Assembly: GCA_947628855.1 (NCBI GenBank)
Contig: CANRBM010000009.1
Coordinates: 1 to 39,335 of the forward strand
Origin: an uncultured Clostridia bacterium
GTDB lineage: Bacteria > Bacillota > Clostridia > Christensenellales > CAG-917
DNA length: 39,335 bases
Direction: 5' to 3'
In this document: piece by piece, positions 1-9,436 of the stretch
Numbering within the stretch: position 1 is the first letter of the stretch
Layout: the number at the start of each line of letters is the position of its first letter
The notes under the pieces: generated by a model
What the model saw: the letters and a program-made list of their open reading frames with translations, nothing else
Databases searched by the model: none
What the model was told of the DNA's origin: nothing
Position numbers and translations under genes: made by a program

Positions 1-11
1 GTTCAAACGGG

Positions 12-1058
12 TTATTGTTTGGCGGGGGAGGGGCGGTCGGTGGACTTGCGCAATATACAATCTGCGCCAATAGTTATTATGCGGGATGGGATATTTGGCG
101 ATTCTATCCTATGGACGAGGGTATGCACGGTCTCTCTGCCCAAAAACACTTTATCGACCGAAAAAGTGGTGATGAGGGGAGCGCATTCGGTGGACTCGGG
201 CGCGTTGTCAAAGCCTACGACGAGGGCGTCCCCCGGGACGGCGATATGCAGTTCATTCAGCGCTTTGCACACGCTGCGGGCGACGAAGTCGTTTGAGCAG
301 ATGAAGCACTCGGGAGCGTACTTGAGCTTGAGTATCTCGCTTTTTAGCGTCTCGACGTCGCCGTAGTCGAAGCCTATTTCTTCATTGATTATATCCTCTT
401 TTCTCGAGTGTATGCCCCTAAACCCAATGATACCCTCCAGCATGCCCATATAGCGATCGTGAAAGCTGAGGCAATGTTTCGGGTCGCCGACAAAGGAAAA
501 GTTGGATATTTTGAATTTATTGTGCAGCATTCTGACGATATTGCTCACCGATTTAACGTCGTTTGTATTAATGATGTCGTAATTTTGGTTGAGTGACACG
601 CCGTAAACTGTGAAGTCGATAAAACATATAGGTTTGCCGAGAGCCGTAAGGCGCGTAATAAAGTTTTTATCAAAGCACTCTATTGCGACGATGCCGTCGG
701 GATCCAACTCCTTGACTTGATCGGCGAAGTGCGAAAACGGCATCCTGTTGACGTCGTACGTGTGCTGAAAGAGGGAATAGTTGCGCTCAAAGCAATAGTT
801 TTCTATGCCTTGCACAAGGGGCACAAAGTAGTTGATATTGCTCAGCGGTTTGCCTGAAACAAGCAATATCCTGTACTTTTTGTCGCCAAAGTCGATATGC
901 CTTGCGTTGAGGGATTTGTAGTTGAGCTCCTGCGCCTTTTTGAGCACCAGCTCCCTCGTCTTTTCAGGGACATATTGACCGTTGAGCGCTTTTGCGACAG
1001 TATTGCGCGAAAGATTGAGTTGCTCGGCAATATCTTTGATAGTGACAGCCTTTTTCAT
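12..1058 (-). CDS. LacI-family transcriptional regulator
   Basis: N-terminus MKKAVTIKDIAEQLNLSRNTVAKALNG is a LacI-type HTH, followed by a periplasmic-binding-like effector domain; divergent from a sugar operon; GGAGG RBS upstream. Confidence 0.93.
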   Translation of the reverse strand: MKKAVTIKDIAEQLNLSRNTVAKALNGQYVPEKTRELVLKKAQELNYKSLNARHIDFGDKKYRILLVSGKPLSNINYFVPLVQGIENYCFERNYSLFQHTYDVNRMPFSHFADQVKELDPDGIVAIECFDKNFITRLTALGKPICFIDFTVYGVSLNQNYDIINTNDVKSVSNIVRMLHNKFKISNFSFVGDPKHCLSFHDRYMGMLEGIIGFRGIHSRKEDIINEEIGFDYGDVETLKSEILKLKYAPECFICSNDFVARSVCKALNELHIAVPGDALVVGFDNAPESTECAPLITTFSVDKVFLGRETVHTLVHRIESPNIPSRIITIGADCILRKSTDRPSPAKQ

Positions 1059-1075
1059 AATTTCCTCCGCTGATT

Positions 1076-1104
1076 ATTATAACCTGCCGTCTTGCAATAA
1101 TCAA
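1076..1104 (-). promoter_or_regulatory. Sigma-A-type promoter for the lacI-family gene (TTGATT-N17-TATAAT)
   Basis: Minus strand: TTGATT at 1104-1099, 17-nt spacer, TATAAT at 1081-1076, directly upstream of the RBS and ATG (1058). Confidence 0.65.
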
Positions 1105-1117
1105 GTGCAAATGCACA
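1104..1117. promoter_or_regulatory. Candidate LacI-family operator O1 (AGTGCAAATGCACA)
   Basis: Near-palindrome GTGCA-AA-TGCAC, duplicated at 1137-1150 in the same intergenic region. Confidence 0.7.
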
Positions 1118-1136
1118 AATTTCTCGTCATCCATTA

Positions 1137-1150
1137 TGTGCAAATGCACA
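1137..1150. promoter_or_regulatory. Candidate LacI-family operator O2 (TGTGCAAATGCACA)
   Basis: Arms TGTGCA/TGCACA around central AA; 13 of 14 bases match O1; centres 33 bp apart. Confidence 0.75.
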
Positions 1151-1165
1151 ATAAAAAATTGTCTC

Positions 1166-1194
1166 TTGACAAATTTTCCGATGTTAAATAATAT
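1166..1194 (+). promoter_or_regulatory. Sigma-A-type promoter for the fructan operon (TTGACA-N17-TAATAT)
   Basis: TTGACA at 1166-1171, 17-nt spacer, TAATAT at 1189-1194, upstream of the first operon gene. Confidence 0.8.
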
Positions 1195-1255
1195 GACGAC
1201 GGAATTGTTTTGCAGCGTGTAATTTGCGATTTGATATTTTATGGGGGTGGAAGTT

Positions 1256-4200
1256 ATGAGGAAGTTTACGCTGTTGAGTTTGGTTTTGACAGTTGCTCTT
1301 GCTCTTTCAATGTTTCTTGTCGCGTGCAATGGCGATACCGTAAGCGAACACGATCACGTTTGGGATGACGGGACGGTTACGGTCGAGCCGACTTGTCACT
1401 CCGAGGGGTTGAGGACGTACTCCTGCACGGTAGATGGGTGCACTCAAACCAAGACAGAGCCTATCGCTATGACTCAGCACAACTGGGACGAAGGAGCGGT
1501 CACAGAGCCGTCCACTTGTCAGTCACAGGGCACAAAGACGTACACTTGTAGGAATGAAGGCTGCACCGCCACAAAGACGGAAAAATTGCAGAAGTCAAGC
1601 CATAATTGGGATGAGGGCGTACTCACAAAAGTTCCCGATTTTTATACTCCCGGCGAGAAGAAATATACCTGCTTGACCGACGGCTGCGGCGAGACGAGGA
1701 CGGATTCTGTCGGGGCGCACGCAGATTTTTCAGAGCAATTTTATTCTTCACTTTTAGACGCAAACAATTGGTCATACGGTTATGTTGCGGATTTTGACGC
1801 AACTTCCACATCATTTACTTTTGAGCAAATGACCCAATTCGACGCTCAAAGCAACGCTTGGAAGGCGGACGGAGTCGAAATAAGTAAGGGTCATGTATTT
1901 TCTCAAAAAAATGCGGCGTTGATGTATACCTTCAAAGAAGTGATCCCAAAAGGCATACAGGCAAACGTCGTCATTTCATTTGTCGGCGAGGACAGCGCCA
2001 CTTTAGTAAATGCGTATCTGTTTGTGACTCATACGAGCGGCGAGCCTACGAAGATAGAACTCAATAAAAACGGCGCGAAAGATTGGACATACACTTCCAA
2101 AGAGGCGTATGACCTGGCTCAGGGCGACAGCTTCTCAGTCGTGTTTTCAAACGAAGGTCAAGGCAAATCGGGCGGAACATTCACCTTTACGCTGACTGCG
2201 CCTTGCAATCATGTGTGGGGCGAAGCAAAAGTTGTGAAAGCCGCAAAATGTGAAGAACCCGGCACAATGCAATATAAATGCCTCAACTGCGGCACTACAA
2301 AGGAAGAAGAGACAGATCCTATCGGGCACAAATGGGACGAAGGCACGATAACTAAGGATCCCACAGAGACCGAAAAGGGCGTAAAGACATTCCATTGCCT
2401 CAACGGATGCGGTAAGACCAAGACGGAAGATATACCGATGCTGTTGCCATCAAACTTTAAAAGCGCAAATTTTGCGACCGATTTTGATTCGGTATACAAA
2501 GGAGAGAACGTCGCATGGCAGGTCGGAGTTGTAGCTTTCAAAGGTGACACCGAATTTACATTCACTCCTTTGACGGCTAAGGAGGACGCATTCAGGAATA
2601 GCGACCCGTGGATAGAGATCAGGGGCGATTGGGCGGCTATCAACGGCATGGCGGGCATCGCCTACACGTTTGGCGCAGACGCAAAGGTAGACCTCAGTTT
2701 CAGCATCACACGCAAGAACGATGATGGCGCTGACTTTGCCATCAGATGGGCAGTCAAAAATGCGAGTGGCAAAATCGTAAGCAACGACGGCAACGCAAAC
2801 TGGGCCGGCAAAATTTCGGATCAGGATAAAAACGGCACCGTAACGATAAATGAAACAATAGACTTCCACGCGGGCGAAACAATATATATTCTGATAAACC
2901 ACGAGAGTGGGGGCGACCAATGCAATTACACTTATACGTTGAAGAAACATTCGGACGAGCCTGTAAAAGCATTTGCAGAATTCAAAAAGGACTTCCATGA
3001 CGGCGATACAACGAACAATTGGGAGTACGGCTCTTCGGAATATGCTTGGGATACAACTAAAGCAATCAAGATCGGCAAGGAATCATTCACATATACGAAA
3101 GGCACTTACAACTCGGATACGCAGGCTTGGAAGAGCGGGGACGCTTCTATCAAAGCGGGCAGCGTGGATATAAGAAACAACGCCACTATTGTGTATAAAT
3201 TTGACCAAGATATGACGGTGAACATCTATCTGACCTTCAAGGGAGAGGAAGGCAAGACTGTACATTCCGCGCTGAGAATGGTCATAGTCGACAACGACGG
3301 CAAAGGCGTTAAAAAGCTCGAAACATTTGGTGTGGGAAGTAACACAAAGAACGAGTGGACTGCCACATTTGAAAATGAACAAGTCAAGGCAAACTATAAG
3401 ATATATATCATATTCTTTGTAGAGGGTGATGCCAACGACAGTTCTATTGCGGAATTTGATTGCAAGTTCACCTCAGATCAAGCGCAAGGCGGCGATGAGC
3501 CTGTCGAGCCTCCGACTGAAGGAACGACCGTCAACTTCAACGATGAATTTGAAGCTACGCTTGCGGGCGAGAACAACGGCTGGTCTGTAGGCAATGTCGA
3601 CTACAAGTTTGGCTCGTCGGAGTCGTTTGAATATTTCAAGACAAGCAAAAAGAATAGCGATGGTGACGCATTTGTCAACGTTGACGGCAAACCTTTCTTT
3701 GAGGTGAAAGGCGATTGGGCGGCAATAGGAAATATGGCAGCGATAGCCTACGCTTTCAAGGGGACGGGCGACGCTCACTTCAAATTTGACATAACAGGCA
3801 GTGGAAGTGCGACGTTCTCTGTGCGCTACGCGGTTATAAGCGCAAGCGGCACGGCAAAGAAGGGACCTGAATTTGCAGGCAATGCCGCACATGTCACCGC
3901 AGAGCATGATATAACCGTTGAAGCGGGAGATACGTTGTACATCATCATAAATCACGAGAGCGGCGGCGATGCGGCAAATCAATGCAATTACACCTATACG
4001 GTGACAAAGTATTTTGACGAGCCCGGTGAGCCTGTTGAACCTGCCGAGCCTTTTGAGGGCGCAAACCTGGCGGACGATTTTGGCGCTTTGCTTGCCGGAG
4101 AGGACAACGGTTGGTCTTTTGGCAACGTTGACTTTGACTTTGGCGCAGGTACATTTGTCTATCACAAGACGGACAGAAAGAATGGCGAAAACGACGCATT

Positions 4201-5086
4201 TATCAACGTTGACGGCAAAACATTCTTTGAGATGAAAGGCGACTGGGCGGCAATAGGGAATATGGCGGCGATAGCCTACACGTTCGGCGCAGACGCAAAG
4301 GTCGTACTCAACTTCAGCATTACAGCCAATGGCGAAGCCGACTTCTCAGTCAGATGGGCGGTCAAAAATGCCAGCGACGCGATCGTAAGCAACAGCGGAC
4401 AGGTAAGCTGGGGCGGCAAAACCTCGGAGAATGGAGGCACCGTAACAATAAATGAAACAATAGACTTCCACGCGGGAGAAACATTGTACATCATCATAAA
4501 CCACGAGAGCGGTGGCGATACAGCAAATCAATGCACCTACACTTGCCGGCTCACCAAGGGCGCGGAAGCGTTTGCCAAATTCGCGGATGATTTTGACCTT
4601 GAAGGCAACGGAAGTTTCAACAATTGGGAGATAGGATACGCAACATATCATTGGGGAGAAGATCCCAATCCGGAGACCTTTGAGTTTACAAAAGTAACAG
4701 AGAAAAATGACGCCGGTGACGCCTACAAGCACGCCAACGATCCGTTTGTCGAGGTCAAGGGCGACTGGGCGGCAGTAGGCGGAATGTTGGCAATCGCATA
4801 TCATTTTGACAAAGCTCAAACGGTGGATATTGACTTCCTGTTGAGCCGCGCGGAAGGCAACTCGGACGGAGTGTTCTCCGTAAGGTGGGCAGTCAAAAAT
4901 TCGAGCGGCGAAATAGTGGGCAATGACGGCAAGGCAAGTTGGGGCGGCAACAACGAGACGGACGGAAGTTTTGCGCTTCATCAACAGATCACAGTAAACA
5001 GCGGAGACACGCTGTATATCCTCATCAATCACGACAAAGGCGGCGATCAATGCACATTCTCGCTTGAGTTGAACGCTAAGGCATAA
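1256..5086 (+). CDS. Large modular surface lipoprotein with Cys-rich HxWDEG repeats and repeated beta-sandwich-like modules; putative carbohydrate-binding protein
   Basis: Start refined to the ATG at 1256 (GGGGGTGG RBS upstream; the tracked ORF starts at 1241). Signal peptide and lipobox LSMFLVAC; repeats H.WDEG..T..PT....G...Y.C...GC..TKTE; recurring VKGDWAAIGNMAAIAY.F / FSVRWAVKNASG / GDTLYIIINHESGGDQC. Confidence 0.85.
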   Translation: MRKFTLLSLVLTVALALSMFLVACNGDTVSEHDHVWDDGTVTVEPTCHSEGLRTYSCTVDGCTQTKTEPIAMTQHNWDEGAVTEPSTCQSQGTKTYTCRNEGCTATKTEKLQKSSHNWDEGVLTKVPDFYTPGEKKYTCLTDGCGETRTDSVGAHADFSEQFYSSLLDANNWSYGYVADFDATSTSFTFEQMTQFDAQSNAWKADGVEISKGHVFSQKNAALMYTFKEVIPKGIQANVVISFVGEDSATLVNAYLFVTHTSGEPTKIELNKNGAKDWTYTSKEAYDLAQGDSFSVVFSNEGQGKSGGTFTFTLTAPCNHVWGEAKVVKAAKCEEPGTMQYKCLNCGTTKEEETDPIGHKWDEGTITKDPTETEKGVKTFHCLNGCGKTKTEDIPMLLPSNFKSANFATDFDSVYKGENVAWQVGVVAFKGDTEFTFTPLTAKEDAFRNSDPWIEIRGDWAAINGMAGIAYTFGADAKVDLSFSITRKNDDGADFAIRWAVKNASGKIVSNDGNANWAGKISDQDKNGTVTINETIDFHAGETIYILINHESGGDQCNYTYTLKKHSDEPVKAFAEFKKDFHDGDTTNNWEYGSSEYAWDTTKAIKIGKESFTYTKGTYNSDTQAWKSGDASIKAGSVDIRNNATIVYKFDQDMTVNIYLTFKGEEGKTVHSALRMVIVDNDGKGVKKLETFGVGSNTKNEWTATFENEQVKANYKIYIIFFVEGDANDSSIAEFDCKFTSDQAQGGDEPVEPPTEGTTVNFNDEFEATLAGENNGWSVGNVDYKFGSSESFEYFKTSKKNSDGDAFVNVDGKPFFEVKGDWAAIGNMAAIAYAFKGTGDAHFKFDITGSGSATFSVRYAVISASGTAKKGPEFAGNAAHVTAEHDITVEAGDTLYIIINHESGGDAANQCNYTYTVTKYFDEPGEPVEPAEPFEGANLADDFGALLAGEDNGWSFGNVDFDFGAGTFVYHKTDRKNGENDAFINVDGKTFFEMKGDWAAIGNMAAIAYTFGADAKVVLNFSITANGEADFSVRWAVKNASDAIVSNSGQVSWGGKTSENGGTVTINETIDFHAGETLYIIINHESGGDTANQCTYTCRLTKGAEAFAKFADDFDLEGNGSFNNWEIGYATYHWGEDPNPETFEFTKVTEKNDAGDAYKHANDPFVEVKGDWAAVGGMLAIAYHFDKAQTVDIDFLLSRAEGNSDGVFSVRWAVKNSSGEIVGNDGKASWGGNNETDGSFALHQQITVNSGDTLYILINHDKGGDQCTFSLELNAKA
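1355..1720 (+). repeat. Three tandem Cys-containing HxWD-E-G modules within the lipoprotein (two more at about 2204-2443)
   Basis: Protein-level repeats: HVWDDGTVTVEPTCHSEG..YSC...GC.QTKTE; HNWDEGAVTEPSTCQSQG..YTC..EGCTATKTE; HNWDEGVLTKVPDFYTPG..YTC..DGCGETRTD. Confidence 0.8.
2449..5083 (+). repeat. Array of five ~165-aa modules in the lipoprotein (approx. 2449-2950, 2965-3480, 3527-4015, 4055-4560, 4562-5083); a diverged copy precedes it at about 1721-2203
   Basis: Shared GDWAAI.GMA.IAY.F, F.VRWAVKN.SG.I and GDTLYI.INHESGGDQC in modules 1, 3, 4 and 5; module 2 and the first copy are more diverged. Confidence 0.8.
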
Positions 5087-5125
5087 TAGGACGAACTATG
5101 GACAGGGCGGCTGCCCGCTAGCATC

Positions 5126-5152
5126 GGTCTTGCGCCTAAGTCGCGCAAGATC
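5126..5152 (+). other. Intercistronic hairpin (TCTTGCGC - 7-nt loop - GCGCAAGA)
   Basis: 8-bp perfect stem plus flanking G-U and G-C pairs; no T-tract, so more likely processing/stability or attenuation than termination. Confidence 0.5.
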
Positions 5153-5258
5153 TGTCAGACGAATTGAGGTGAAGAAATATATTGCAGCGCCATATAGGCG
5201 GATAATATATGGATATAGAAATTCGCAACACGCTGACATTTGTCACAGTAGGTCAAAA

Positions 5259-8200
5259 ATGAAATCGTTAAAAATCAAAAACTTAATATTTGCGTTTTTG
5301 AGCGTCATCTTGTTCCTTACGCTTGTAGCAGGGCTTGTCGGCGTAAAGCAAACGGCGAGCGCTTACTCCGGCTCTGAAACAGGCGAGGAATATAGCGGCG
5401 CCTATCGCAATCGCCTCGCATTTTCTGCAAAATCGGGCTGGAACAACGACCCCAACGGACTGTTGTATGTGAACGGCACATGGCATATGTACTATCAATA
5501 CAACTATGACCAAAGAGCGCCGGAAGGCAATCGCACGGCTTTGGGTTGGGGCAATATGAGTTGGGGACACGCCACCAGCACGGACTTGGTCCACTGGACG
5601 GAAAAGGACGTTGCGATCCCCGCCTATCAAGACGTAGAGGGCACCAAGTATGATATGATGTTTTCTGGCAGCGCCGTTTATGACGAGTACAACACGAGCG
5701 GACTGTTTAAGATGGGCAATGACGGCAAAGTTAAAGACGGGCAGGGGATCGTGGCTATACTCACTCAGCCCACCGACAAACAGCGTCAGATACTCGCTTA
5801 CAGCTTAGATAACGGCGACAGCTTCAAAATTTACGGCGAGGTCATAGGCGCGGACAATGACGGCGGAGTCGGCGACAACGAGTTCAGAGATCCCAAAGTG
5901 TTCTGGAATGATACGCTCGGCAAGTGGCTTGCGGTCATCGGCGGCGGCTCGATAAGGATGTATTCCTCATCCGATCTCAAAAAATGGGATTATCTCGGCG
6001 CGACGGGCTATTGGGGCGAGTGTCCGGACATATCCCGCTACACGGTTGACGGCGAGCAAAAATACGTGCTGATCATGTCTCCCGAGGACAAGGACAACAG
6101 CCATATTTACAACCGCACGACTAGGGAGAGCGCATACTATCCCGCAGAATATTATGTCGTCGGCGACCTCGACGAAAACGGTTTGTTTGTATCGGATGAG
6201 CCCGTCAGAAGGCTGAGCGAGGGCATTGACAGCTATGCTTTGCAGACATTCAACAACGCTCCCGACGGGAAAGTTTACGCCGTAAGCTGGTCCGCAAGCT
6301 GGAAGACCTGCGGGCTGTATGAGAGTATAAGAAAGACCTACAACGGCGGAATGACAATAGTGACAGAGCTGGATCTCGTCAAAGACGGCGAGGGCTATAG
6401 GTTGACTCGCAATCCCATCACAGAGTATGAGAAATTGCGGGGCTCAAATCCTCCCAAGACGTATTCCGCGCCGCTCAAAAAAGGCGAAAACGCGCTTGCG
6501 GACGTCAAGGCGGACGTGGGCGACCTGGATATCGAACTTGACTTTACAAACAGTCAAGCCACTTATGCCGAGCTGTGGTTGAGGACTTCGGCAGTGGAAA
6601 ACATAAAACTCACCTACAACGTCAAGGACGAGACGCTCACTCTCGACAGATCGCAAAGTTCGCTGCTTGCAAAGGACACTGCGCTGTACACAGTGCCATA
6701 TTCCAAGCATGTTGCGCTGAATGAGGGCAAATTGTCGCTTAGAGTGTTGCTTGACAGAGCGTTTATCAGCGTGTTTGCCGACGGCGGAAAGGCGAGCTTC
6801 TTCTCAGCTGTGTTCCCGTCGGCTATATCAAACGGCATGCGCCTTTTTGCGGACGGCGATATAGGCGTAAAGGCGAAAGTGTACGAGCTTAACAGCATTT
6901 TTAAATGTGCCGAGGACAAAGACCTGATACTTTCCACAAACAAAATAGACGGCACAATCGGCACCACTTATCCAGTGACGGCTACATTCTTTGACGACAG
7001 CTTTAACGAGAGCAAAGTCAACTATGAGATAGTAGCGGGCGAGGGAAAGATCAAACTTGCGCAAGTGGGCAGCATAGCGTATATCACACCTCTCAAGAAG
7101 GAAACGACAAATCAAGAGCCCGATTTTGCAAAAGTGACAGCAACTTATGAGGGCGCCTCTAAGGATATCGAGATCTTCATCTACAACAATTCTTTTGAAA
7201 GCGACGTCGATTACAAATATAACGTCGGGGGATTCTCATATTATGGCGACAGAGGGCTTTTCCTCACGGATGGCGGTGACGCGTTCAGATTTTCCGACGC
7301 GAGCGGAGAGAGTTTTATATATTCGGCAGAGTTTACTCCGAGGAATGCGGACGCTCAGGCGGCAGGACTTGTATTTGGCGTAAGCGACAATCTGACCGCC
7401 TATTATGTGGCAACCGCCGACGCTAAACTGGACAAAGTCAAGCTGTGGGCGCCCGGCATGGGAGAGCTCAAGACGGTGAATTACAAGATGGAGGACGGAG
7501 CAAAGATCAAGCTTACGCTCGTCGTTAACGAGGGCATAGCGAAGATATTTGTCAACAACGAGACGATCGCGCAACTCGTGTGCAAGTTGCCCGACTATCA
7601 CGGCGGAAAACTCGGACTCAATGTGTTCAATGGCGAATTTGACATCAACAAGATCGGGTTTGCAAGGACGGAGCGTGGTAACGGCATTTTTGTGAACGGA
7701 TACAAGGTGAAGAACGTATACAACCTCACCGACAACAACTACAAACTAAAGCCGGGGGAGTACGTCGAAGAAGGAGGCGCAGTGGCGCTTTCGGACAGCT
7801 ACTTGAAGACGCTTGGAGCAGGCGAAAATTACAGATTCAGAGTCGTGACCGAATTTACGGATCTCGAATTTGATGTCACTCCCGATTTTGCGGATGTGTC
7901 TGCGGCTCCGGCCATTGAAAAGTACTATAAAAATGACGACGTGATAATTGAGCTCGCAGGTCAAGCAAAGGTGAGTAGGTTGACGATAGACGGCGTAGAT
8001 ACCGAGTTCACTCAGTCTGAAGCGGGGGATACGGTCGTCATTGCGGCAGAAAAGATCGCTTCGCTGTCAATGGGCAAGCACACAGTAAAGCTGTACACCG
8101 ACTTGGGCAGACCCGAGGTCACCATCAACATCTCGCAAGCCGTTGAAACTATCGCGGAGCCTGTCGTCAAAGCCACGCACTTGTTCTTCTATATTGACAT

Positions 8201-8294
8201 TGCGATATTTGGCTCGGTGATCATAGGTTATATCGTCATAACGATTATAAAAAAGTATAAGAAAAAATCCGTCAAATCTAAGTCGGACAAATAG
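5259..8294 (+). CDS. Extracellular, membrane-anchored GH32 beta-fructosidase (levanase/inulinase-type) with CBM66-like region and C-terminal TM helix
   Basis: Start refined to MKSLKIKNL... (tracked ORF starts at 5130). Signal peptide; GH32 motifs WNNDPNG, FRDP, ECPDI; Ig-like and jelly-roll-like C-terminal domains; terminal TM helix plus Lys-rich tail. Confidence 0.9.
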   Translation: MKSLKIKNLIFAFLSVILFLTLVAGLVGVKQTASAYSGSETGEEYSGAYRNRLAFSAKSGWNNDPNGLLYVNGTWHMYYQYNYDQRAPEGNRTALGWGNMSWGHATSTDLVHWTEKDVAIPAYQDVEGTKYDMMFSGSAVYDEYNTSGLFKMGNDGKVKDGQGIVAILTQPTDKQRQILAYSLDNGDSFKIYGEVIGADNDGGVGDNEFRDPKVFWNDTLGKWLAVIGGGSIRMYSSSDLKKWDYLGATGYWGECPDISRYTVDGEQKYVLIMSPEDKDNSHIYNRTTRESAYYPAEYYVVGDLDENGLFVSDEPVRRLSEGIDSYALQTFNNAPDGKVYAVSWSASWKTCGLYESIRKTYNGGMTIVTELDLVKDGEGYRLTRNPITEYEKLRGSNPPKTYSAPLKKGENALADVKADVGDLDIELDFTNSQATYAELWLRTSAVENIKLTYNVKDETLTLDRSQSSLLAKDTALYTVPYSKHVALNEGKLSLRVLLDRAFISVFADGGKASFFSAVFPSAISNGMRLFADGDIGVKAKVYELNSIFKCAEDKDLILSTNKIDGTIGTTYPVTATFFDDSFNESKVNYEIVAGEGKIKLAQVGSIAYITPLKKETTNQEPDFAKVTATYEGASKDIEIFIYNNSFESDVDYKYNVGGFSYYGDRGLFLTDGGDAFRFSDASGESFIYSAEFTPRNADAQAAGLVFGVSDNLTAYYVATADAKLDKVKLWAPGMGELKTVNYKMEDGAKIKLTLVVNEGIAKIFVNNETIAQLVCKLPDYHGGKLGLNVFNGEFDINKIGFARTERGNGIFVNGYKVKNVYNLTDNNYKLKPGEYVEEGGAVALSDSYLKTLGAGENYRFRVVTEFTDLEFDVTPDFADVSAAPAIEKYYKNDDVIIELAGQAKVSRLTIDGVDTEFTQSEAGDTVVIAAEKIASLSMGKHTVKLYTDLGRPEVTINISQAVETIAEPVVKATHLFFYIDIAIFGSVIIGYIVITIIKKYKKKSVKSKSDK

Positions 8295-8354
8295 TAGCAA
8301 GTCATCGACAGGGTATATCCCGCAAATCAACACTCTTTTATGGAGGGAGAGATT

Positions 8355-9425
8355 ATGAAAAGACAAGCCAAATTCGGCGCACCTGAAGTTCTCGCTTCGC
8401 AAGCGTGCGAGAATGAAGCGCAGGATAAGCAGGAGCATGAGGATCTAGTGGATCAAGCGTACGAGATGCTTGACGGTTCTATGCTTGTTGACAAAACCAA
8501 AATGACAAAATGGGAAAGATGGAAGGACAACTTCAAACGCAAAGGTTGGATTTTGATTTTCATCATACCTGCATTCATATACGTCTTGATCTTCTGCTAT
8601 GTGCCGATGTACGGCATACTCGTAGCGTTTCAGGACTATATGCCCGGCGACCAGATAATCGGCAGCGATACAGTGTGGGTAGGGTTTGAAAACTTCAGGA
8701 TATTCTTCTCAAACCCAAACTTCTGGGACTACTTCAAAAACACGTTCTTACTGTGCATTTTGGGCTTTATAGTAGGCTTTCCTCTGCCGATCATAGTGGC
8801 GCTTTTGCTCAACTCTTTGCGCTCTAAAAAGGTCAAGAAGGGTTTGCAGATCCTCTACTATGCGCCGCACTTCATATCGCTTGTCGTTTTGGTCGGTATG
8901 TTGAAATTGATCTTCGGCTCCGACGGATTGCTCGATCAACTCAGTATAAAGCTGGGAGGGGACGTAAACGGTCTGAAGTTGTTTTTGTCGCCCGAGGCAT
9001 TCAGACCTCTGTTCATTTTCTCGGGCAACTGGCAGGATTTCGGCTGGTCGGCGATCATATATCTTGCTGCGCTCAGCGGCGTAGACCCCGCTTTGCACGA
9101 GGCGGCTAAGATCGACGGCGCTTCGAGGTTCAGAAGAATATTCAGCGTAGACTTGCCCGCCATTCTTCCTACGATAGTTATGTTGATGATACTGTCTGTC
9201 GGCAACCTCATGAACTGCGGCTATGAAAAGGTGCTGTTGATGCAGACCAGCGGCAACCTTGAAACGAGTGAAATTTTGTCAACGTACGTATACACGTTCG
9301 GCTTGATAGGCGGACAGTACGGCGTCGGCACGGCGGCAGGCTTGTTCAACTCGGTGATAAACGTCGTGCTTCTCGTGATAGCCAACTTTACGTCAAAGAA
9401 ACTGACTAATAACAGTATGTGGTAA
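8355..9425 (+). CDS. ABC transporter permease, polysaccharide/sugar type (LplB-like)
   Basis: Start refined to MKRQAKFG (GGAGGGAGAGATT upstream). Polytopic; EAAKIDGASRFRRIFSVDLPAILPTI EAA loop. Confidence 0.9.
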   Translation: MKRQAKFGAPEVLASQACENEAQDKQEHEDLVDQAYEMLDGSMLVDKTKMTKWERWKDNFKRKGWILIFIIPAFIYVLIFCYVPMYGILVAFQDYMPGDQIIGSDTVWVGFENFRIFFSNPNFWDYFKNTFLLCILGFIVGFPLPIIVALLLNSLRSKKVKKGLQILYYAPHFISLVVLVGMLKLIFGSDGLLDQLSIKLGGDVNGLKLFLSPEAFRPLFIFSGNWQDFGWSAIIYLAALSGVDPALHEAAKIDGASRFRRIFSVDLPAILPTIVMLMILSVGNLMNCGYEKVLLMQTSGNLETSEILSTYVYTFGLIGGQYGVGTAAGLFNSVINVVLLVIANFTSKKLTNNSMW

Positions 9426-9436
9426 GGAGGTATATC

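Noticed and set aside
1355-1720. HxWDEG repeats considered as classic zinc ribbons
   Set aside because: Cys spacing and the missing Cys in the third module do not support a consistent four-ligand zinc site; reported only as repeat modules
3473-4165. 230-aa minus-strand ORF opposite the repeat lipoprotein (similar ORF at 4346-5050)
   Set aside because: Reverse-frame translation of the lipoprotein modules; recurrence follows from the repeats
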